A stretch of 64,000 bases of DNA from Pseudomonas sp. KU26590 (lineage in GTDB: Bacteria; Pseudomonadota; Gammaproteobacteria; Pseudomonadales; Pseudomonadaceae). Positions 56,371 through 64,000 of the stretch are shown piece by piece (position 1 is the stretch's first letter; every line of letters begins with the position of its first letter). The stretch is from contig NZ_CP110644.1 in assembly GCF_026153515.1 (NCBI RefSeq), positions 6,017,501-6,081,500 on the forward strand, in the 5' to 3' direction. Both the position numbers and the translations under genes were made by a program. The notes under the pieces are model-generated. The model saw only the letters and a program-made list of their open reading frames with translations. It had not been told where the DNA came from and did no database searches.

Positions 56371-57491
56371 CCGTGGTGCTCCGCCAGAATCACATCCGCA
56401 GCGTGCTGCGGCATGCTGTAAAGATCAGCCGTGTCGGCGAATGTCAGCCCGTTGCGGCTCCAGGTACTGCGCGCGGCGTCGTCCTTGAGGATGCGGGCCA
56501 GATACTGATTGAGCTGGCTCTGTTCGAACGGCTCATCGAGCACCAGACCGCTGTCGGCTTCGGCGATGTAATGGGCGTACCCGCACACCGCGCTGACCAG
56601 CACCGGGAGCCCTGCCACCAGCGCTTCAAGCAGCACGGTGCCGGTGTTTTCGTTGTACGCCGGATGAATCAACAGGTCGGCGCCCAACAGGAAACGCGGG
56701 ATGTCGCTGCGCCCCTTCATGAATGTGACGTGATCGCCCAGGCCCAGCGTCGTGCTTTGCAGCTGGAATACCTTGGGGTCGTCCTGACCGATTACAAACA
56801 GCCGCGTGCGTTTTTTCAATTCAGCAGGCAGCGCCGCCAGTGCCTTGAGGCTGCGGTCGACGCCCTTGGTCTTGAAGCCGGAGCCGATCTGCACGAGCAG
56901 CAGGTCATCGTCGGCCAGCTTGAACTCGCGCCGAAATTCGGCGCGAATTTCGGCGGCATTCGACGGCGCGCGGCGGTCCTGAGAGATCCCCGGCGGCAAC
57001 AGATGAAAGCGCGCAAGCGGCGTGTCGTAATGTTTGATGAACAACGGCTGCTGCACTTCGGAGATCATCAGCACTTCGGTCTTCGCGTCTTTGGCGAACA
57101 CCGCGCGTTCATACTCGGCGAAGTGACGGTAGCGGCCCCAGTATTTGTACAGGCCGTGGCGCAGGTTCTGCGCTTTGTCTTCGTAGCAGCCATCGGCGGC
57201 GTAATACACGTCCAGGCCGGGCATTTTGTTGAAGCCGATCAGCCGGTCCACAGGACGCTTGGCCAGGTCGGCATTCATCCAGTCGGTGAGCTTTTCGTTG
57301 CGGCGGTGATTGAAGATCGCCTTGACCGGCGCCACCAGCACTTCGAAGCCGGGCGGCACGTCACCCTCCCAGATCAGCGTGTAGACACGGATTTTATGGC
57401 CGCGCTGCTGACACTCCAAGGCGATGCGCATGAAGTCGCGCTGCAGGCCACCGAAGGGGAAGTATTTATAAAGCACGAATGCCAGTTGCAT
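56367..57491 (-). CDS. waaG: LPS core alpha-glucosyl/galactosaminyl transferase WaaG
   Basis: WaaG (GT4) adds the first hexose of the outer core to heptose II. I take the ATG at 57491 (QLAFVLYKYFPFGGLQRDF), giving 374 residues; an upstream frame to 57575 overlaps waaC without support. The GT-B end has VQIGSGFKTKGVDRSLKAL and HPAYNENTGTVLLEALVAGLP, the E-x7-E donor motif. The start overlaps the waaC stop by one base (TGATG). It leads into waaP. Confidence 0.95.
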   Translation of the reverse strand: MQLAFVLYKYFPFGGLQRDFMRIALECQQRGHKIRVYTLIWEGDVPPGFEVLVAPVKAIFNHRRNEKLTDWMNADLAKRPVDRLIGFNKMPGLDVYYAADGCYEDKAQNLRHGLYKYWGRYRHFAEYERAVFAKDAKTEVLMISEVQQPLFIKHYDTPLARFHLLPPGISQDRRAPSNAAEIRAEFRREFKLADDDLLLVQIGSGFKTKGVDRSLKALAALPAELKKRTRLFVIGQDDPKVFQLQSTTLGLGDHVTFMKGRSDIPRFLLGADLLIHPAYNENTGTVLLEALVAGLPVLVSAVCGYAHYIAEADSGLVLDEPFEQSQLNQYLARILKDDAARSTWSRNGLTFADTADLYSMPQHAADVILAEHHG

Positions 57492-58555
57492 CAGGGATGT
57501 TCCTTTGCCAGCAATAGCGCGCCTAACTGGTTCGCTACCCGCTCGGGATTCAGGCGAGTGAAGCACATGGGCCACTCGCGTTCGGTATCGACCTGACGCT
57601 GATCTTCAGGCGTCGGTCGATAGGTGCATTTCTTTTGCAGGCACGGCGCGCAGGTCGGGTATTGCGCCGCCAGATGAACCTGCGACCGGCCGTAGGCGCC
57701 GGTCAGGCCCGGATTGGTCGGGCCGAACAGCGACAGCGTCGGTACGTCCAGCGCGGCAGCCAGATGGCCGAGACCGGTGTCCACCGCGACGCAACCCTGG
57801 GCGCTCGCCAGTACGCGAGCAACGCCCGCCAGATTGAGTTTGGGCAACACGACGGCATTATCAAGGCCATCGGCAATGCGCTCGGCCCGCGCCTTCTCGG
57901 CCGGGTTACCCCACGGCAGGCGCACTTCCAGCCCCTGACCGATCATGCGTTCGGCCAATTGTCGCCAATAAAGCTCGGGCCAGTGTTTGGTGTCCCACGT
58001 GGTGCCGTGCAAAAACAGCACGAACGGCGCGTCATGGGTGGCGGTGAGCAGGCGGCTGCGATCAAGGCCGTAATCACCCAGTCCAGCAGGCACCTGGTAA
58101 CCCAGCGCCTGGCCGAACAACTGACGCAAGCGCTCAACCGCATGCTGGCCGCGGGCAACGGCGTAGGGGCGATCGTAGAAACGGGCGGCCAGGGGCTCGC
58201 GCGCAGAGGTCTTGTCCAGCCCGGCGATGGGCGCTTTGACGTAGCGGGTGAGCCAGGCACTTTTCAGCAGGCCCTGGGCGTCGATCACCAGATCGTAGCG
58301 GGTGTCGCGCAGGCGCTGTTTGAACTGGCGCCATTCGCCGTTTTTGAGGGTCTGCCAGAGGTTCTTGCGCCAGCGACGAATCGCCACCGGAATCACGTTG
58401 GCGACCGCCGGATGCCAGGTCGGGATCTCGGCGAAGCCCTCTTCCACCACCCAGTCGAACTGGATGCCCGGCAGCGCGCCCATGGCATCGGTCAGCGCGG
58501 GCAAGGTGTGGATCACGTCACCCAGTGACGAAGTTTTGATCAGCAGTACCCGCAA
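57491..58555 (-). CDS. waaC: LPS heptosyltransferase I
   Basis: WaaC (GT9) adds the first heptose to Kdo. I take the TTG at 58555, which gives RVLLIKTSSLGDVIHTLPAL, the known start of Pseudomonas WaaC, one base after the waaF stop; the product has 354 residues. A longer frame to 58585 lies inside waaF. ADP-heptose binding is shown by FLHGTTWDTKHWP and AVDTGLGHLAAALDVPTLSLFG, a GT9 hallmark. Neighbours waaF and waaG on the same strand confirm the assignment. Confidence 0.94.
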   Translation of the reverse strand: MRVLLIKTSSLGDVIHTLPALTDAMGALPGIQFDWVVEEGFAEIPTWHPAVANVIPVAIRRWRKNLWQTLKNGEWRQFKQRLRDTRYDLVIDAQGLLKSAWLTRYVKAPIAGLDKTSAREPLAARFYDRPYAVARGQHAVERLRQLFGQALGYQVPAGLGDYGLDRSRLLTATHDAPFVLFLHGTTWDTKHWPELYWRQLAERMIGQGLEVRLPWGNPAEKARAERIADGLDNAVVLPKLNLAGVARVLASAQGCVAVDTGLGHLAAALDVPTLSLFGPTNPGLTGAYGRSQVHLAAQYPTCAPCLQKKCTYRPTPEDQRQVDTEREWPMCFTRLNPERVANQLGALLLAKEHP

Positions 58556-58556
58556 G

Positions 58557-59591
58557 TCAGGCAACCTCGACCGGGGCGGCGCCAATACGGCCGAGGGCCT
58601 GGATCACCGAATCCGGCTCCAGCAGGCGCAGGCAGTTGTAATGACCGAAGCGGCAGGTGCGCTCGAAGCACGGGCTGCACTCGATGCCGAGCCGGACGAT
58701 CTCGACTTCATCGGCCAGCGGCGGGGTGAAGCCCGGCGAGGTCGAGCCGTACACCGCCACCAGCGGGCGATTCAGCGCGGCGGCCACGTGCATCAGACCG
58801 GAATCGTTGGAGACCACGGCGTCCGCGCAGGACAGCAGGTCAATGGCTTCGGCCAGTGACGTATCGCCACTGAGGTTCATGGATTCTTCGCGCAGGCCCG
58901 GAATCAGCCGCTCGCGAATGCTTTCACCCACTGCATGATCGTTCTTCGAGCCGAACAGCCAGACCTGCCAGCCTTCACGAATCTTCGCTTCGGCGACCTT
59001 GGCGTAGTGCTCCGAAGGCCAGCGCTTGGATTCACCGAACTCGGCGCCCGGGCACAGCGCGAGCACCGGCCGGTCAAGGCTCAGGCCGAACTTGGCCAAC
59101 GCCGCGTCACGGCTGGCGGTCTCGATTTGCAGGCTGGGCTTGGGATAAGGGCGCGGCAGCTCGGCGTTTTTGTCGTAGGCCAGCGCCATGAAGCGTTCGA
59201 TCATCAGCGGGTAACGCTGTTTGTCGAGGGTGCGCACGTCATTGAGCAGGCCATAGCGAAATTCGCCACGCCAGCCGGTGCGTTTGGGAATGCCGGCGAA
59301 GAACGGCACCAGCGCCGACTTCAGCGAGTTGGGCAGCAGCATCGCCTGATCGTACTGGCCCTTGAGGGACTTGCCGATGCGCCGGCGCGTGGCCAGCTCC
59401 AGCGCGCCGTGGCCGAGCGGGAAGCTCAAGGCCGTGCGCACTTCGGGCATGCGCTCGAGGATCGGCCGGCTCCACTCGGGCGCCAGCACATCGATTTCGC
59501 ACTGCGGGTGACGCTGCTTCAGGCACTGGAACAACGTCTGCGCCATCACCATGTCACCGACCCAGCTGGGCCCTACGATCAGAATTCTCAT
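58557..59591 (-). CDS. waaF: LPS heptosyltransferase II
   Basis: WaaF (GT9) adds the second heptose. I take the ATG at 59591 (RILIVGPSWVGDMVMAQTL), five bases after GGA; an ATG at 59597 is too close to the site. The product has 344 residues. LCPGAEFGESKRWPSEHYA and SNDSGLMHVAAALNRPLVAVYG are the donor-binding motifs. The C-terminal ECSPCFERTCRFGHYNC is Cys-rich, usual for WaaF. It heads the minus-strand operon waaF-waaC-waaG-waaP-wapP-wapQ. Confidence 0.95.
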   Translation of the reverse strand: MRILIVGPSWVGDMVMAQTLFQCLKQRHPQCEIDVLAPEWSRPILERMPEVRTALSFPLGHGALELATRRRIGKSLKGQYDQAMLLPNSLKSALVPFFAGIPKRTGWRGEFRYGLLNDVRTLDKQRYPLMIERFMALAYDKNAELPRPYPKPSLQIETASRDAALAKFGLSLDRPVLALCPGAEFGESKRWPSEHYAKVAEAKIREGWQVWLFGSKNDHAVGESIRERLIPGLREESMNLSGDTSLAEAIDLLSCADAVVSNDSGLMHVAAALNRPLVAVYGSTSPGFTPPLADEVEIVRLGIECSPCFERTCRFGHYNCLRLLEPDSVIQALGRIGAAPVEVA

Positions 59592-59618
59592 GCTCATCCA
59601 AAAACGACCAGAAACGAT

Positions 59619-59673
59619 CAGGGAGGCCCATCAGACTGCGTGAAGTTTGCACACGCCGCCTGACGCCTCCCTG
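59619..59673 (-). terminator. Nested hairpin between glnE and waaF
   Basis: The outer 9-bp stem is CAGGGAGGC / GCCTCCCTG, with an inner GCGTG / CACGC stem. On the minus strand it is followed by a T-rich stretch (ATCGTTTCTGGTCGTTTTTG). It could end glnE transcription before the core operon. The T-run is interrupted, so efficiency is doubtful. Confidence 0.5.
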
Positions 59674-59717
59674 TCATAGCTTTATATAGATCCGTTAGAT
59701 CCGGACCCTGCCAGCAA

Positions 59718-62669
59718 TCAACCCAGCCCCAGCTGCCCCCAGATCCGCATCACTTCGCGCCGCTCGGTGACGAACTGGTCGCCGGCCACAACACCCGGAT
59801 CGTTCTGCAATGCCTGTCGGTGAGCGGCCGAGCGGTAGGCCTTGTAAGCCTCACGCAGCAGACCGGCATCGGCGGCGGCCATCAGACCCGCCTCTTCAAG
59901 GCCTTCGAGAATACGGATGTTATCGGTGTAGCGAAGCAGCGCGGGATGCTCTCTGGACCACGCCAGGGCGGCGTATTGCACCATAAATTCAATATCGACG
60001 ATACCTCCGGCGTCCTGCTTGAGGTCGAACCGCGCCGCCGGTTCAAACGCATTGCTCCCCTTGCCTGCCGCCGTTGTGCGGGTGCCGAGGTTGTCGCGCA
60101 TCTTGGTGCGCATCTCGCTGACCTCCTGACGCAGCTTCGGCAGATCCCGCTCACGCCCCAGCACCGAGGCGCGCACGGCCTCGAACTGCCGGCCGACATC
60201 GGTGCTGCCCACCAGCACCCGCGCGCGCACCAACGCCTGATGCTCCCACGTCCAGGCCTCGTTCTCCTGATAGCGGGAAAACGCCCCGAGCGAACTCACC
60301 AGCAACCCCGACGCGCCAGACGGACGCAGGCGCATGTCGACTTCATACAGCAGGCCCGAGTTGGTCTGGGTGGTGATCAGGTGGATGATCCGCTGGCCGA
60401 GTCGCGTGAAAAACTGCGCGCCATCAATCGGCTTGGCGCCGTCGGTTTCAGCCTGGGGATCGCCGTCGTGAATGAACACCAGGTCCAGATCCGAGCCGTG
60501 ACCCAGTTCAATACCGCCGACCTTTCCATAGCCAACGATGACAAAACCGGGGTCACACAACGTGCCGTCCGGACGGCGCGGCGAACCATGGCGGGCCACG
60601 GTATGGCGCCAGGCGAGCGCCAGCACTTGCTCCAGAATCGCCTCGGCCAGCCAGGTCAGGTAATCGCTGACTTTCATGAGCGGCAGGCTGCCAGTGATTT
60701 CCGAGGCGGCCACGCGCAGACGGTGCGCCAGCTTGAAGTGGCGCAGGGCTTCCATTTGCTGTTCGAGGTCGTCCTCGGGAATTCGCGTCAGGCGCTCGCG
60801 CAGCTCGGCGGCCAGTTCGAGGGCCTGGGGCGGGCTGAACAGGCGACCTTCGTTAAGCAGCTCATCGAGCAGTAACGGGAAACGAGCGATCTGCTCGGCA
60901 ATCCAGGGGCTGGCCGCGCACAGCGTCAGCAATCGACGCAGCGCGCCGGGGTTCTCGGTGAGCAACACCAGATACGCCGAGCGACGCGCCACCGCTTCCA
61001 CCAGCGGCAGCACGCGTTCCAGCACCAGATCGGGATTGTCGTGTTCGACCGCTTGGGCGAGCAGACGCGGAATAAAGGCATCGAGCCGCTCACGCCCCAG
61101 ACGCTGCATCGAGCGCAGCTGCGAACTGCTGCGCAGGTTACTCAGGTTTTTCAGCGCTCGCGGCGCATCGGCGAATCCGCCCTCCTGCAATTGAAGGCAG
61201 GCGCTTTCTTCGTTTTGCGACTCTTCCCACAGGGGCAGCCACTCGCCACCGACGATTTCCTCACCGTGATCCTCCTGGCCTTCTTCCTCGTCAGGGTCGG
61301 CGATGACCTGCCGGAAGTGCCACCCGACGCGCTCGCGCCAGTACATCAATTGCTCATGAAAACTCGCCCAATCGGCAAAGCCCATCATGAACGCGATACG
61401 CGCCTGATCCTGGGGGTCGTCCGGGAGCATTTGCGTCTGGCGATCAGCGATTGCCTGAATGGCGTGCTCGGTGTAGCGCAGAAACTGATAGCCCTCACGC
61501 AGCTCATCAATGACGGCAGCGGGCAGATAGCCCTGGCCTTCAAGGGTTTTCAGCACCTTGAGCAGCGGCCGCTGCTGCAGGCTCAGGTCGCGACCGCCGT
61601 GAATCAGCTGGAACGCCTGGGCGATGAACTCCACTTCGCGGATGCCGCCGGAGCCCAGCTTGATGTTCTCGGCCATGCCCTTACGGCGGACTTCCTGCTG
61701 GATCAGCTGCTTCATGGTGCGCAGCGCTTCGATGGCCGAGAAGTCCAGATAGCGGCGATAGACAAACGGCCGCAGCATGTCGAGCAACTCGCTGCCCTTC
61801 TCTTGGTCACCGCCGACCACCCGCGCCTTGATCATGGCGTAGCGTTCCCAGTCACGGCCCTGATCCTGGTAATACTGCTCCAGCGCGTTGAAGCTGAGCA
61901 CCAATGCACCGGAAGACCCATACGGGCGCAGGCGCATGTCGACGCGAAAGACAAAGCCGTCGACAGTGACCGGGTCCAGCGCCTTGATCAGTCGCTGACC
62001 GAGGCGGATGAAAAATTCCTGATTATCCAGCGGGCGTTTGACGCCTTGGGTTTCGCCACCTTCGGGGTAGGCAAAGATGAGGTCGATATCGGACGACAGG
62101 TTCAGCTCGACGGCGCCCAGCTTGCCCATGCCGAGGATGACCATCTGCTGCGGCTCGCCGGTCCGACGGCCGGTCGGGGTGCCGAATTGCTGACAATGGC
62201 GCTCGTACAGCCACTTGTAAGCCAGATCGATGCAGCCATCTGCCATGTCCGAGAGATCGCGGCAGGTTTCCACCAGATCAGCCTGCCGAGTCAGATCCCG
62301 CCAGATAATTCGCACTTGCTGGCGCGTGCGTTGACGACGTAGATTACGCCCCAGCTCATCGTCGCTGGCAGCCTGAACGACGGCATTGGCGATGTGCCCA
62401 AGCAGCTCGCCGGGCGCAAAACTGCGCTCCAGCTCACCGGATTCAACGAGGTCGAGCAGCATCAGCGGATCGCGTGAAACCTGATCGGCGACGAAGTCGC
62501 TGGCCGCACACACACGATCAAACGCCAACAGCCGCGCCTCGGGCCAGGCCTGAAACTGCTGCCTGGCGTCATCTGTGAGGGAATCCATAGCAGTGCGCCA
62601 GGATTGGCGCGCACGTGTGAGCAACGTCAGAAGGACATCAGGCAGCTCGGCCAGCAGGGGAAGGCTCAT
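59718..62669 (-). CDS. glnE: Bifunctional glutamine synthetase adenylyltransferase/deadenylase
   Basis: GlnE attaches AMP to glutamine synthetase and removes it in response to PII and glutamine, adjusting nitrogen assimilation. The 983-residue protein has two nucleotidyltransferase domains. The first has ILGMGKLGAVELNLSSDIDL (residues about 180-200), the second FVIVGYGKVGGIELGHGSDLDL (about 690-710); both carry G-x11-D-x-D. LGSGGIREVEFIAQAFQL and AGGIVDIEFMVQYAAL are the matching second halves. The length fits the family. It is divergent from aceE. Confidence 0.97.
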   Translation of the reverse strand: MSLPLLAELPDVLLTLLTRARQSWRTAMDSLTDDARQQFQAWPEARLLAFDRVCAASDFVADQVSRDPLMLLDLVESGELERSFAPGELLGHIANAVVQAASDDELGRNLRRQRTRQQVRIIWRDLTRQADLVETCRDLSDMADGCIDLAYKWLYERHCQQFGTPTGRRTGEPQQMVILGMGKLGAVELNLSSDIDLIFAYPEGGETQGVKRPLDNQEFFIRLGQRLIKALDPVTVDGFVFRVDMRLRPYGSSGALVLSFNALEQYYQDQGRDWERYAMIKARVVGGDQEKGSELLDMLRPFVYRRYLDFSAIEALRTMKQLIQQEVRRKGMAENIKLGSGGIREVEFIAQAFQLIHGGRDLSLQQRPLLKVLKTLEGQGYLPAAVIDELREGYQFLRYTEHAIQAIADRQTQMLPDDPQDQARIAFMMGFADWASFHEQLMYWRERVGWHFRQVIADPDEEEGQEDHGEEIVGGEWLPLWEESQNEESACLQLQEGGFADAPRALKNLSNLRSSSQLRSMQRLGRERLDAFIPRLLAQAVEHDNPDLVLERVLPLVEAVARRSAYLVLLTENPGALRRLLTLCAASPWIAEQIARFPLLLDELLNEGRLFSPPQALELAAELRERLTRIPEDDLEQQMEALRHFKLAHRLRVAASEITGSLPLMKVSDYLTWLAEAILEQVLALAWRHTVARHGSPRRPDGTLCDPGFVIVGYGKVGGIELGHGSDLDLVFIHDGDPQAETDGAKPIDGAQFFTRLGQRIIHLITTQTNSGLLYEVDMRLRPSGASGLLVSSLGAFSRYQENEAWTWEHQALVRARVLVGSTDVGRQFEAVRASVLGRERDLPKLRQEVSEMRTKMRDNLGTRTTAAGKGSNAFEPAARFDLKQDAGGIVDIEFMVQYAALAWSREHPALLRYTDNIRILEGLEEAGLMAAADAGLLREAYKAYRSAAHRQALQNDPGVVAGDQFVTERREVMRIWGQLGLG

Positions 62670-62874
62670 GGTCTATCCTTGATCGGCGTTCAAATGCCAG
62701 CCCGCTCTGGCGGTTGTGTACACGCCACGGACGGACTGTCGAACAAAGGTTAAAAATTGCTGATGGCTGAAGATTCTTGGCTGCCAGCATGATCAATCAG
62801 GCGACTCGTCAGATTTTTGCACCGACAACACCGCTTTACCGGACACTGCACCACGAGCGAAGACATCGCTCCGC

Positions 62875-62889
62875 TGTAGTTTTACTACT
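62875..62889. promoter_or_regulatory. HexR-like operator, distal copy
   Basis: TGTAGTTTTACTACT contains the palindrome GTAGT-N3-ACTAC. HexR, the regulator of central carbon genes in Pseudomonas, binds sites of the type TGTAGTnnnACTACA as I recall. This copy lacks the final A. It lies 166 bases before the aceE start. Confidence 0.5.
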
Positions 62890-62926
62890 GTATATACAAG
62901 TCAAAAAGCTGAATTAGCCCGAGATT

Positions 62927-62941
62927 TGTAGTAAAACTACA
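62927..62941. promoter_or_regulatory. HexR-like operator, proximal copy
   Basis: TGTAGTAAAACTACA is a full GTAGT-N3-ACTAC palindrome with both flanking bases. Its centre is 52 bases from the distal copy, about five helical turns, so two dimers could sit on the same DNA face. The rest of the 385-base glnE-aceE gap shows no gene. Confidence 0.6.
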
Positions 62942-63054
62942 CAACACCGGGGACCCATCCGGTCATCCAAGAATTTTATATCGTCTGCCCACAAGGCCAG
63001 TCGCAACAAACTCAGGCAACCGATTCTGGAAGCCTTTCCGCCCTGGAGCAAGCC

Positions 63055-64000
63055 ATGCAAGACCTCGATCCCGTCGAAACCCAGGAATGGCTGGACGCCC
63101 TGGAATCGGTTCTCGACAAAGAAGGCGAAGACCGTGCTCATTACCTGATGACCCGTATGGGCGAGCTGGCCACACGAAGTGGTTCGCAACTGCCTTACGC
63201 CATCACCACGCCTTATCGCAACACCATCCCCGTTACCCACGAAGCACGCATGCCCGGCGACCTGTTCATGGAACGCCGCATTCGCTCGCTGGTACGTTGG
63301 AACGCTTTGGCGATGGTGGTCAAGACCAACATCGGCGACCCGGATCTGGGCGGCCACATCTCCAGCTTCGCTTCCAGCGCAACCCTGTACGACATCGGCT
63401 TCAACTACTTCTTCCAGGCCCCGACCGACGAACACGGCGGCGACCTGATCTACTTCCAGGGTCACGCATCGCCAGGCGTCTACGCCCGTGCGTTCATGGA
63501 AGGCCGCATCACCGAAGACCAGATGAACAACTTCCGTCAGGAAGTCGATGGCAACGGTCTGTCGTCCTATCCGCACCCGTGGCTGATGAAAGACTTCTGG
63601 CAGTTCCCGACCGTTTCCATGGGCCTGGGTCCGATTCAGGCGATCTACCAGGCGCGCTTCATGAAGTACCTGGAGCACCGCGGCTACATCCCTGAAGGCA
63701 AGCAGAAAGTCTGGTGCTTCCTGGGCGACGGCGAGACCGACGAGCCGGAATCCCTGGGCGCCATTGCCCTGGCCGGTCGCGAGAAGCTCGACAACCTGAT
63801 CTTCGTCGTGAACTGCAACCTGCAGCGTCTGGACGGTCCGGTTCGCGGCAACGCCAAGATCATCCAGGAACTGGAAGGCGTGTTCCGCGGTGCTCAGTGG
63901 AACGTGACCAAAGTCATCTGGGGCCGTTTCTGGGACCCACTGCTAGCCAAGGACGTCGACGGCATCCTGCAACGTCGCATGGACGAAGTCATCGACGGCG
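63055..64000 (+). CDS. aceE: Pyruvate dehydrogenase E1 component, N-terminal part
   Basis: AceE decarboxylates pyruvate with thiamine diphosphate as the first step of the pyruvate dehydrogenase complex. The start ATG at 63055 follows GGAG. The visible 315 residues begin QDLDPVETQEWLDALESV and include SSYPHPWLMKDFWQFPTVSM and GYIPEGKQKVWCFLGDGETD. The GDGE and later NCNLQRLDGP form the thiamine-diphosphate and Mg site (GDG-x26-NN type, here ending NCN). This is the homodimeric AceE form. The gene runs out of the window; aceF is expected next. Confidence 0.97.
   Translation, partial: MQDLDPVETQEWLDALESVLDKEGEDRAHYLMTRMGELATRSGSQLPYAITTPYRNTIPVTHEARMPGDLFMERRIRSLVRWNALAMVVKTNIGDPDLGGHISSFASSATLYDIGFNYFFQAPTDEHGGDLIYFQGHASPGVYARAFMEGRITEDQMNNFRQEVDGNGLSSYPHPWLMKDFWQFPTVSMGLGPIQAIYQARFMKYLEHRGYIPEGKQKVWCFLGDGETDEPESLGAIALAGREKLDNLIFVVNCNLQRLDGPVRGNAKIIQELEGVFRGAQWNVTKVIWGRFWDPLLAKDVDGILQRRMDEVIDG

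Noticed and set aside
59592..59717. Loss of ilvE between waaF and glnE compared with P. aeruginosa
   Set aside because: From memory P. putida also lacks ilvE here, so this is a lineage difference, not a deletion of note.

Overview
The window reads as chromosome of a gamma-proteobacterial Pseudomonas, GC-rich, most likely from the fluorescens/putida/syringae side of the genus rather than P. aeruginosa. I base this on gene order recalled from Pseudomonas genomes: rhodanese-psd ... serB/smp - parC - parE - yqiA - cpdA - yqiB - nudF - thiC - tolC homologue - waaA, then hldE, msbA, the lipopolysaccharide (LPS) core cluster, waaG-waaC-waaF, glnE and aceE. There is no fimX next to serB and no ilvE between waaF and glnE. 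No database was searched; family names come from motifs visible in the translated sequence.

Layout. 1-6.1 kb: rhodanese tail, psd, a PilZ-like unknown, then serB divergent from an Smp/YtjB-like membrane protein with a cyclase-like tail. 6.1-17 kb: housekeeping genes for topoisomerase IV (parC, parE), cAMP breakdown (cpdA) and ADP-ribose breakdown (nudF), plus lipoproteins and one inserted small gene (14.4-14.85 kb) that looks like a permuted NlpC/P60 protein. 17.0-22.0 kb: accessory island with a polymorphic toxin carrying an Ntox15-type nuclease tip, three related GAD-like/DUF1851 immunity genes (the third frameshifted), and a complete IS5-family element with a CTAA target duplication. 22.0-27.3 kb: thiamine genes (TPP riboswitch, thiC, cytX) and a TolC-like outer-membrane channel. 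27.3-27.9 kb: a relBE-type toxin-antitoxin pair with an operator palindrome and a frameshifted toxin. 28-41 kb: waaA, a small multidrug transporter, redox enzymes, three surface-glycan genes, hldE, a PIG-L deacetylase, a Mig-14 homologue and msbA. 41-59.6 kb: LPS core assembly and phosphorylation genes, including a frameshifted carbamoyltransferase, interrupted by a 2014-codon toxin-like gene. 59.7-64 kb: glnE and the start of aceE, preceded by two HexR-like operators.

How the genes work together. The largest block builds and decorates LPS: WaaA adds Kdo, HldE makes activated heptose, WaaF/WaaC/WaaG build the inner core, WaaP/WapP/WapQ and the tandem-kinase protein phosphorylate it, MsbA flips lipid A-core, and several glycosyltransferases finish the outer core. 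Two accessory conflict modules sit in this otherwise conserved chromosome: the Ntox15 toxin with its immunity array, and the giant toxin with two ChaN/Tiki-like repeats placed inside the LPS core cluster. The second has no obvious immunity gene beside it. These two modules, the small His/Cys protein, and the cyclase-like tail of the Smp-like protein are the best candidates for undescribed biology.
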